Shown piece after piece: positions 1-8,000 of a DNA stretch of 21,260 nt (positions within the stretch are counted from its first letter, which is position 1; every line of letters begins with the position of its first letter). The translations under genes were made by a program, and so were the position numbers. The stretch is from Micractinium sp. NFX-FRZ (Eukaryota > Chlorophyta > Trebouxiophyceae > Chlorellales > Chlorellaceae), in contig JAPTJF010000686.1 in the NCBI GenBank assembly GCA_029339195.1, positions 1 through 21,260 on the forward strand. The letters are read 5' to 3'. Below the pieces are notes generated by a model that did no database searches, was not told the DNA's origin, and was given only the letters and a program-made list of their open reading frames with translations.

Positions 1-1505
1 CGTGGCTGCTGGTGCACCTGCTGTTCAGGGGGCTGACGTGTAGGGTGCTGCTCCTGCTGCTGCTGCTGCTGCTGCTGGGACTGCTGCTGCTGCTGGGACT
101 GCTGCTGCTGCCGCTGCTGCCAGCCGCTTCCTCCGGACAACGGGCGTGGCTGCTGCTGCGCCTGCTGTGCTTGCTGCTGCGACCAGCCAGTTCCTCCCAG
201 CGCGGCTGCCCCTGGCTGCTCCTGAGCCTGAGGCTGCCCTCGTTGCTGCGCCACCGGCGCCGGCAGCCCGAAACCAGCTCCTGCCACACCGTTCCCGACA
301 CCACGCTGCTGCCTCCACAGCCTCATAACCTCATCCATGCTAAGCCGTCCCAGCCCCCGCTGCTCCACAAAAGACAGCAGCTCTGCTGCCGAGGGTGCGG
401 CCTGCCAGCTGTCCAGCTCTGCCCCAGCAGGGGCGGCAGGGTGGGCAGGGCGGGCGCCGCCGCCAGGGCTGCGCATCCCACACGTGCTGACTTGAGCGCT
501 GCACTGTGGGAGCGGCCGCTGCTGCTGGTACTGCTGCTGCGGTGGCGGTGGTGGCGGCTGGCGCTGTGGTGGTGGCGGCTGGTAGCTATGGGGTGGCTGC
601 TGCAGCGGCTGCTGGTGCTGCTGCCCCGCAGAGCTGCTGGGCCTGCCGTTGAAGGCATGAAGGTTGGGAGGGTACACTGCAGATGATGATACGCCACCAT
701 GTGGCAGATGTTCAGACAGTCTTACTGGGCACTGGCCAGTGGCGATAAGTTGGGACCCAGTCAAGTAGGACAGCGTTGACAGCATGCACAGCATGGCATG
801 CGCACAGGCATGCAGGCCAGAGGCAGCGGCAAAGGTACCTACACAACACCTTTCCTGCACCCCTCCTGCGCAGCAACCCCATACCCACAGCACCCAGCAC
901 CCAGCACCCAGCTCACCTGTCGGCTGCCAGTCGAGATGCCGTGGCGCCGGCACTGGCGCAGGGCTGTTGCTGCCCTCGCGCACGCAGGGCTGGTGCAGCG
1001 CACCCGAACCGGGCCCCAGCGTCGCTGCCGGCGCAGCAGGCACGCTGCCCCAGCTGCCGCCGACGCTAATGGGTGCTGCCCCATCGGGCCTAACTCCCCA
1101 GCTGCTCACAGTGGGGCGCAGGTCACTGGCACCCGCTGGTCTCCATGCAGGGCCTGGGGCAGGCAGAGCGTATGCAGGCTCGTTGGTGGGCCAGATGGGT
1201 GCTGCCTCCCCCACTGGCACCGAACCGCCGGATGACTGCTGCTGCTGCTGCTGCTGCTGTGGGTAGATCGTGGTGTTTCCAGCAAAGGCACCCCACTTGG
1301 AGGTTCGTGGCTGGTGGGGAGCGCTGATGAGGCGGGCAGCGCCCACCGAAACCGCAGCGGCAGCCTGGCTTGCCGAATGAACGCCCTGCTGCTGGCTGGC
1401 CGGCATGCCTGATGGTGCGCTGCCTTGGTGGCGCAGCCACTGTGCGGCGGCCTCCTGCAATGAGGGAGCGGCCAGCAGCAACGGCACGAGTAAGGCCAGG
1501 GGCAT
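1..1505 (-). CDS. Gln/Pro-rich protein with WG/GW motifs, 3' end outside window
   Basis: I do not recognise this gene. Two exons are read: 1505-917, then 676 to beyond position 1, joined by a phase-1 intron (donor GTGAGC, acceptor TCTGCAG); the frame is open throughout. The product is rich in Gln (runs of eight or more), Pro, Gly and Ala, with about ten isolated Trp, many beside Gly or Ser (KWGAF, SSWGV, GSWGS, TGWSQ, SGWQQ). The only ordered-looking piece lies near 300-410 (ELLSFVEQRG, then MDEVMRLWRQ). The ATG at 1505 is preceded directly by an in-frame TGA and would give a Leu-rich, signal-peptide-like N-terminus. That same stretch is pyrimidine-rich and ends in TTGCAG, so it could instead be an intron end. 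An ATG at 1642 with donor GTGACG then joins in frame and gives no signal peptide. The frame is convincing; the start and function are not. Confidence 0.6.
   Translation of the reverse strand, partial: MPLALLVPLLLAAPSLQEAAAQWLRHQGSAPSGMPASQQQGVHSASQAAAAVSVGAARLISAPHQPRTSKWGAFAGNTTIYPQQQQQQQQSSGGSVPVGEAAPIWPTNEPAYALPAPGPAWRPAGASDLRPTVSSWGVRPDGAAPISVGGSWGSVPAAPAATLGPGSGALHQPCVREGSNSPAPVPAPRHLDWQPTGELGAGCWVLWVWGCCAGGVQERCCVGTFAAASGLHACAHAMLCMLSTLSYLTGSQLIATGQCPVRLSEHLPHGGVSSSAVYPPNLHAFNGRPSSSAGQQHQQPLQQPPHSYQPPPPQRQPPPPPPQQQYQQQRPLPQCSAQVSTCGMRSPGGGARPAHPAAPAGAELDSWQAAPSAAELLSFVEQRGLGRLSMDEVMRLWRQQRGVGNGVAGAGFGLPAPVAQQRGQPQAQEQPGAAALGGTGWSQQQAQQAQQQPRPLSGGSGWQQRQQQQSQQQQQSQQQQQQQQEQHPTRQPPEQQVHQQP
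1234..1260. repeat. CTG/CAG trinucleotide run
   Basis: An uninterrupted CTG-type run encodes poly-Gln on the minus strand inside exon 1 of the Gln-rich gene. Similar interrupted CTG runs fill about 45-180. Such tracts are prone to length change. Confidence 0.8.
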
Positions 1506-1977
1506 TCAGTCGTCACGGTTGCGTGCAAGCAGCGGGCGGCAGCTTTAGGCGGGAGCGGTGGCGGGACCGAGTGCGGCAGTGCGAACAGTGGCCAGGGTGC
1601 TTCTTGGACAGCCCGGCGAGGCCCTGCGCGATGTCTGAGCATTCATAGTTGGTCGACTACGGCGCTGGCTGCTCACTGGTGCAGGTGGCCGTGCGACCGT
1701 CCGCCACCGCCGCAGTGGCGGGTTTGGATCCATCTCGCCGGCCGTCACGCCCCTCGTGCATCGGCCATGTGCCCGGGTTTCAATTGCAGCCCGCGTTAGA
1801 CTGCTTCGAGACACCTGCGGCGTGTGCTGCGCCTGGCTGCTCTTGGCTACTTTGTGCTTTGAGGAGCGTTTGCATGCGTGTGTCAATCGATGCAGATCGC
1901 TGCTAGGTCACGGATCTGCAGTGTTAACTTCCGAAAGGCTCCCCGCTCTCCCGCCTCGGGGCGCCCCTTCCTACGCC
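1506..1977. promoter_or_regulatory. Divergent promoter interval
   Basis: These 472 bases separate the assumed start codons of the Gln-rich gene (minus) and the HAD phosphatase (plus), so they should hold both promoters and 5' UTRs. I see no TATA box, conserved operator or reading frame of clear quality. If the Gln-rich gene starts at 1642, the interval shrinks to about 335 bases. This is inference from gene layout only. Confidence 0.5.
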
Positions 1978-2736
1978 ATGACGACGATGGGCAAGGTGGG
2001 TGGCTGCGGAGCCGCGTTAGCAATAGACAGGCTGTAGTTTGCTGCTTTCCCAGTTGCCGCTCCCAGCTGCTGCCGCCGCTCCCGCCCGCCTGCTGCCGCT
2101 GCCGCCACCCACGAGTGCAACCTACAGACACCATCCCTTGCTGCTGCCGGCTGCAGATTACTCATGTTCTTTTCGACATGGACGGCTTGTTGCTGGTGAG
2201 TGAGCGCAAGCCTCTAAGCAGCGCACCCGGATTCCGCAATAGGCGCACACCGCTGCTGCTCTGCCGCCCCGCACCCTGCTCCCTCGAACCCTCCACTCCC
2301 ACACTGCAAGCTCCCCATCGCCCTGCCTCCCGCCTCGTCCTGGCCACCCACTTGCGCAGGACACGGAGGGATTCTACACGGTGGTGCAGCAGCGGCTTGC
2401 CTCCCGGTTTGGCAAGGAGTTCACTTGGGCGCTCAAGGCCAAGATGATGGGGAAGAAGGTGGGAGGCTGAGGGGTCGGGGGGGTGGGCAAGGATTTTTGG
2501 CGCAAATGTAGGGTTCTGATGTCAGGATGCCACCAAACATTGTGTCCGAATCTCACGCGAATGCCCACATGGCCAGAATTCCCACACAGCCAACTCCAAT
2601 TGGAACCGCCCCCCTGCCTGCCCGCTTTCCACAGGCCATCAGGGCTGCTTTGTGCCGGAGGCGGCAGCGGGGCTGGAGCGGCGGCCGCCCCACCAGACCC
2701 CACTGCAGAAACAGGGCACACCCACCTCGAAACTAG

Positions 2737-2781
<45 letters not shown>

Positions 2782-4538
2782 ATGTATTATGTACATGTAC
2801 TTGCAGGCGATTGAGGCTGCCCGCATCCTGGTGTCTGAGCTGGAGCTGGAGGGGAGGATCACGCCTGAGCAGTTCCTGGCAGATCGGGAAGGTGAGTGCA
2901 CGACTGCCACACCCCTCATTTTGCATTAAAAAAGGAAGATGACAACAGGTGAGGCGTAGGGTCTGGGGGGCGCATCATGCCCGGGCAGTGCCTGGCGGAG
3001 CGGGAGGGTGCGTGCCACGTCTGCCCACCTGTTTGTTGTGCAAAGAAAGGAGACAGGGTGAGGGATGGGGGCAGGAGGGGCGCGCCACGCCCTCGCAGTT
3101 CCTCGGCCGCGCGGGAGGGTTCCTGCACGCTAGTTCACGCCCTCCTAGCTCATGCAGAGGGGAGGCAAACCGGCCCGATGGGCTCTTCTTGTGCCCTTCT
3201 CCAACCGCCCCCTGCTCCACCTCCCACCTCACCCTCACCCCCCGCTGCCCTGCCCTGCTCTCACGCGGCGTGCCCCTGCAGAGGCCCTGGACGAGATGTT
3301 CCCCACAACTCAGCTGCTGCCTGGAGCAGGTGCGCTTGCCTTTCAGCTTGCAATGTAGGGGCGCCGGGCGCCGGCGCCCATGTCGCAGCTGCCCCTGCCA
3401 CCGGCTGACCTGCTGCTGCCGCTGGTGCTGCGTGCCTGCTGGCGGGCGGTGGTACCGCCCCCGGCATGCGCTGCGGTCAGGCTGAGGCGCGCTGTCCATT
3501 TCCCCCCCATAACCTGCCCCTTTGCTTGCTCAGCCGTGCAGCAAGGTGCCCCCTCCCCTCCCCTCCCCCGCAGAGCGCCTGCTGCGCCACCTGGCGGCCT
3601 GCGGCATCCCCATCTGCCTGGCCACCTCCTCCCACCTGCGGCACTACACCCTCAAGACCACGCAGCACCAGGATCTCTTCAGCCTATTCAACCACCGGGT
3701 TACGGGTGAGGCGCGCCTGATGCAAGGGAGTGCAGAGGGGCGGGTGCAGGGTGGGGTGGGGGGAGGGGCCGGGCGCGGATGCCATCCTGTACGCTGGCAG
3801 ACTTGACATTGAAAGCCGCCAAGGAGTTTAACATTCAAATAGCTTTGCAAGAAACACACAATCGCGCAATGCGCCGCAGGCGAGCAGATCCAGCAACCGC
3901 AAGCCCGGCGTTGACACCTTCCTGCAAGCCGCCGCATCTGACGCAGCAACCGACTCAGTAACAATGAACACACGTGCGCTTTAATGCACTGCAGGGGACC
4001 AGATCAGCAATGGCAAGCCCGCCCCCGACATCTTCCTGCACGCCGCCTCCCTGTGGCAGCCGGCCCCTGCCCCCTCCGCCTGCCTCGTATTCGAGGATGC
4101 GCCCAGTGGGGTAGAAGCGGCCAAGGCGGCCGGCATGTGAGTTGTTACGTTCTGCCTTGTTGTGCGGCCCGCCTGCCTGCCTTCATGCCCATCTGCGCTG
4201 CCCGCCTGCCTTGCCCGCCTTGCCCGCCTGACTGCTCCCTCTTGGTGCCTCCCTCCCCTCTCCGAAGCTTGCAGTGCTTGCGTGATGGTGCCTCTCCGCC
4301 TTCCCTTATTCTCCCAAACTTGCAGAGTCCCTGTAATGGTGCCTCTCTCTTTCTCCCTCCCTTCTCTCAAATGTGCAGGGCATGTGTGATGGTGCCTGAC
4401 GCCCGCCTGGACGCTTCTCTCGCGAAGGAAGCAGACCTGGTGCTGCCCAGCCTGGAAGACTTCAGACCAGAGGAGTGGGGGCTGCCACCCTTCCCAGCAG
4501 GGGGACCCACAAACGGCGCCCTGGACGGGGCGGCGTGA
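1978..4538 (+). CDS. HAD-superfamily phosphatase, HDHD1/GPP type
   Basis: Eight exons (1978-1995, 2157-2195, 2360-2458, 2807-2891, 3282-3329, 3574-3705, 3995-4136, 4379-4538) join with matching phases into 240 aa. Motif I is FDMDG (nucleophile D13, acid D15) followed by LLLDTE; motif II is LATSS (114-116); the motif III lysine is K148 in NGKPAPDIF; motif IV is FEDAPSGVEAA (E174, D175). The order, the C1-type cap between motifs I and II, and the length match HDHD1 pseudouridine-5'-phosphatase and plant GPP/SGPP enzymes, which dephosphorylate small sugar or nucleotide phosphates with Mg2+. The exact substrate cannot be told from sequence. The start gives a six-residue exon with strong context (CGCCATGA); there is no evident targeting peptide, so it is probably cytosolic. 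Its 3' end converges on the FAS1 gene. Introns 4, 6 and 7 carry decayed copies of adjacent exon edges. Confidence 0.93.
2741..2780. repeat. Compound (CT)n(CA)n microsatellite
   Basis: A CT dinucleotide run passes directly into a CA run inside intron 3 of the phosphatase gene. It ends about 25 bases before the acceptor of exon 4 (cag at 2804-2806). Its pyrimidine strand could serve as, or extend, the polypyrimidine tract. Confidence 0.95.
2851..3135 (+). repeat. Tandem copies of exon 4 3' end plus donor, in intron 4
   Basis: The 3' end of exon 4 and its donor (from 2851) recur in degenerate form from 2967 and again from 3077, spacings of 116 and 110. Exon 4 encodes GRITPEQFLADRE. In the same frame the first copy reads GRIMPGQCLAERE, followed by a usable GTGCGT donor. 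The second reads GRATPSQFLGRAG and has lost the donor (GGTTCC). Confidence 0.85.
3871..3942 (+). pseudogene. Relic duplicate of exon 7 start, in intron 6
   Basis: An acceptor-like CCGCAG (cag 3877-3879) is followed by about 60 bases that match the start of exon 7 (cag 3992-3994), 115 bases downstream. Exon 7 reads DQISNGKPAPDIFLHAA. The copy shows EQIS, then RKPG, DTFLQAAA, but needs one extra base skipped near 3891. As it stands the frame shifts to a stop, so it is a broken copy carrying catalytic motif III. Confidence 0.8.
4235..4395 (+). repeat. Triplicated 3' splice site and start of exon 8
   Basis: Three imperfect units each contain a pyrimidine tract, a GCAG acceptor and a version of TGTGATGGTGCCT. 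The GCAG elements lie at 4271-4274, 4322-4325 and 4375-4378. A fourth partial unit (TGGTGCCTCCCTC, about 4235) precedes them. Only the third joins the downstream exon correctly. All three enter in the same phase and begin a ValMetValPro-type sequence, but the first two run to a TGA at 4386-4388. Confidence 0.85.
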
Positions 4539-4552
4539 GATGCTGGCAACCA

Positions 4553-4598
4553 CTGCCAGGGGCGCTGGCCGGCCTCTGCCAGGGGCGCTGGCCGGCCT
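4553..4598. repeat. Perfect 23-bp tandem duplication in 3' UTR
   Basis: Two identical 23-bp units (4553-4575 and 4576-4598, core GGGGCGCTGGCCGGCC) follow the phosphatase stop codon by 14 bases. Being perfect, the duplication is recent. Confidence 0.9.
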
Positions 4599-4713
4599 CC
4601 CTTTGCCCTCAACGTGCCCCTCCCGCACCAACGGTGACGCCCGGTGGCATTTGCCCCCCTCTTTCAACCCTTAAAAAACTCATTTTCCTGGGCTTGCTCA
4701 GGGACACTGACAT

Positions 4714-4726
4714 TTACACGCTTACA
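4714..4726 (-). terminator. Poly(A) signals for the FAS1 gene (TGTAA twice)
   Basis: On the minus strand TGTAA occurs at 4726-4722 and 4718-4714, roughly 320 bases after the FAS1 stop codon. TGTAA is the usual chlorophyte poly(A) signal. I saw no earlier minus-strand copy in the interval. Confidence 0.55.
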
Positions 4727-4769
4727 TACACTCGTGTCTTACTGCCATTATTTTCATGAGGCAAGCACA

Positions 4770-4774
4770 TGTAA
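4770..4774 (+). terminator. Poly(A) signal for the phosphatase gene (TGTAA)
   Basis: TGTAA lies 231 bases after the phosphatase stop. It is beyond the minus-strand TGTAA pair of the converging FAS1 gene, so the two transcripts probably overlap at their ends. Confidence 0.6.
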
Positions 4775-5043
4775 CACGCTCAACAATGCAGACGGCTGAT
4801 CGGAGGCATGCGCAGGGGGTACGTGTGAGAGAAACCGCTTGGGGAGGGAAGGCGTGCGGGAGGGAACATGACGTGGGGAAGCGCGTAATGAAAAGCGTGG
4901 CAAGCTTGCCCAAGGAATCTCTGTGAGGGCAGAAGGTTTGTGGAGGAACCAACGCATGGGGAGCACTCTTTCTGAGGGAGGAAGGGCGTGGCTGCCTGGC
5001 TGCCCAGCTGCCGGGAAGTGCCGCTGCCCCTGGCTGCGCCAGC

Positions 5044-8000
5044 TCAGCACAGCTTCCAGGCAGCTCCCGGGTACTGTGTGCTCTGCAGGAAGGGTCGGGG
5101 AGGGACTGCCTGTCAACTGGATGCCAACATGCCTGGTGAGAAGTGTGTACGGCATGCCTGCCGAGGAAGAAAGTGTGTACCTTGGGCGGACGCGGTTTGA
5201 ACGTGGGCAGCAGCGGGGTCGCAGCACCCCGCTCACAACCCACCCCACCTGCAATCACACAAGCACTCCACCTGCGTGTAAAATCAAACCGCATGCGCTC
5301 ACACACAAGCACCCCACCCGCGCTCTACACACAGCCCACACACCTGCAAGGAGGCAACACAAACGCTGGGGTTCTGGACGTAGCACAGCCTGCGCAAGGG
5401 TGGGGGGGAGGGAAAGGATGGATGACTCAAACATATCAAGTTTCAGATTACCAGAAAAAACAATGGTTGCCACGAGCGGCATGAGGGGCGGAACCAGGTC
5501 TAGCAGAGGTTAAGTGGGGGGAGGGAAGAATGAGTTCTTGGCATGAAGGGGCGGGAATGCAGCCTAGCAGAGGTCGGAAGGGCAGGTGGGCTGGTGGAGC
5601 GATGGGCTGTCGCGTTGATGGGCACGGTCTGTGGAGAGGAGAGGGCGGGAGGGCATGGGAAGAAGGCAAGGCAGCATGGGGCAGCAATTTGGACGTGGCA
5701 CGGCCCAGGGGTGGCTGGGGGTGCCAGGGAAAGAGGAAAGAGTGGCACCGGGCTGTTATTGCTAGGTGCTTTGCGACAGGTGGCAGGCTTAGCATAGGCT
5801 CACCTGCCCCTCAACCGCCCCTCAGCCAACCCAAGCCTTCAACATCCGAGGAAGCCCAAATCAACACCCGGGCCACACCCCACCTGCCCCTTCTGCACTG
5901 CCAGCCCTCCAAACACACACGGCTCTGGACAAAGAAACAAGCGGTGCGCTGAGCTCACCTGACGGGGGACAGCACAGCAAAAGTCCACTCCGGGCGCCAC
6001 ACCCCACCCACCTTGCTTGCACCCCTTGTCACCCCCCAAAACAAAGCGGAACTTACACAAGGAAAGAGGCAGTCCCCTCACCTGACGGGGAAGAGGAAGC
6101 CCGAGTCGACGCGGGGGGCGCAGCCCACCTGGCCCGTCTGCACGGCGCCGCTCCTGCCGCTGGTTGTGCAGGCGCAGGCGCCGGTGAGCTCGTCGGTGAA
6201 GCTGGTGGGGGGCAGCAGGCCTGCGGGGCGTAGGGAGAAGAGGTGCAGCAGGGTTACATCAATGGCAGTGTGGGAAGGCCAGGATGCGCACGGAGCGCAG
6301 GAGAGGTCAGCAGCTGGAAGCTGGCGGGGGGCAGCAGGCCTGCGAGGCGAAGGGGGCAGAGGCGCAGTACGGCGACTCAACACTCAGCAGCACTGGGTGG
6401 TCGGCAAGGTGGGCATGAAGCGCGGGAGAGAGGTGCGCGTCGGGGTGGTGCCTGCACGGCGGCGGCGCATGGATCCACGCGCGTGCGTGGATGCAAGCCG
6501 GCATTGACTTGAACACACAGTGAGGACTGAAGTGCCCGCTAAGCAAATCCAAACAGCTGCCAGCAATTCCCAACACCCAGCATGGGCAGCAGCGCCCCCA
6601 AACTGCATCATGTCACAACCCTGCGTACCCAATGTTGCATTGTGCGGTACATATCAGCACTATACGGTACAGATCAGCAGTAACGAAGGCATACCAACAA
6701 TGTGCCTTGCCTGTTGTGGGAGGTGGGGTGGGTGGCGGCCTGATGGGGGGCGGGAGGGGAGCAGGCACCTTGGGCAGTGGCGGGACCGGCTGGGCAGGCG
6801 AGGGAGAGGGGATGGGTGTAGGCATGGTGACAGGAGTGGGAGGCACAGGCGTGACAGGTGGAGGGGGTGGGGGTGGGGAGGGCGGAGGTGGGGGCGGAGG
6901 GGAAGGTGAAGGTGGGGGTGGGGAGGGCGGAGGTGGGGGCGGAGGGGAAGGTGAAGGTGGGGGCGGCGAGCGCGGGGGTGGGGGCGGAGGGGAAGGTGAA
7001 GGTGGGGGTGGTGAGGGCGAAGGTGGGGGCGGGGAAGGCGGGGGCGGTGAGGGCGGAGGTGGGGGCGGAGGGGAAGGTGAAGGTGGGGGTGGTGAGGGGG
7101 GCGGCGACACGGGCGGCGGGGGCAGGGGCTCTCGGGTGGGGGGCGCTGCGGGAGCGGGGGGCTCTGCCGCAGGTTTGGAGAACTGCTTGGGCATGAGAGT
7201 GAATCCGTCTGCAGGGCGGAGGGGGGGCAGTGTGTGGGGCAGGGCGGGGGGCAGGGGGGCCAGCGCAGGAACAAGGCACGGAGAGCGGACAGATGAGCTC
7301 CCACCCACGATTTCAGACACAGCAGCACCCCACCCGTGTTGTAACAAACACCCCCCACCCATGACAAACACAACAGAGCTGCGCCCACGCGTGGTGCGAC
7401 ACTTCACGGCAGCAGCCGCGACCACGCATGGTGTGGAATACCCGTGGTGTGACAGACACGTGACTGCAGGGCCCACCCGTGACGTGACCACACCCACAGC
7501 ACAGCTCCCCCCACCCGTGGTGTGGCAAACACACAGCAGCAGCAGCGCACCCACCTGTGATGTGTATGATTCCGTTGGTGGCAGCAATGTCGGGCAGCAC
7601 GACCCCAGCGTCCCCAACTATGGTCTGGCCTACAGGGGCGCGACAGGGGAGGTGCGAGGGGCATGTGCGGTGGGGCAGCAGTCAGCAGAGGGCCACACGG
7701 CGTGACACCAGCAGTGGGCAGCACCACGCACACATCCCCCCCCACAGCCGTCTGGCCTGGCCACAAGTGGTGCATCCCACCAGCCAGGCTCTTCCAGGCC
7801 ATAAGAATCCTGGAATATTCTCTTCCAGCTTTGTTCTGCTGACAAACCAAAGAATAGGACAGAGCACCGCACTGCAGTGGTGCACTTGTTAGGCAGTAAA
7901 GGTGCCACTTGGGTGCACAACCCTCCTTAAAGCTGTTATGTTGAAGCTCCCTGGGGCCACACCCACCTCCCGACTGCGCCTTGATGACCAAATCCTGGCC

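Noticed and set aside
12..686. Leu-rich plus-strand frame
   Set aside because: It is the complement of the Gln-rich minus-strand exons (CTG read in place of CAG).
7300..7560. CRISPR-like array from the spaced repeats
   Set aside because: The units vary in length and sequence, lie inside a spliced eukaryotic gene, and derive from the exon 7 donor.
6632..7705. Gly-rich plus-strand frame of 357 codons
   Set aside because: Shadow of the Ser-Pro linker. The minus strand has the FAS1 domain, matching splice phases and poly(A) signal.
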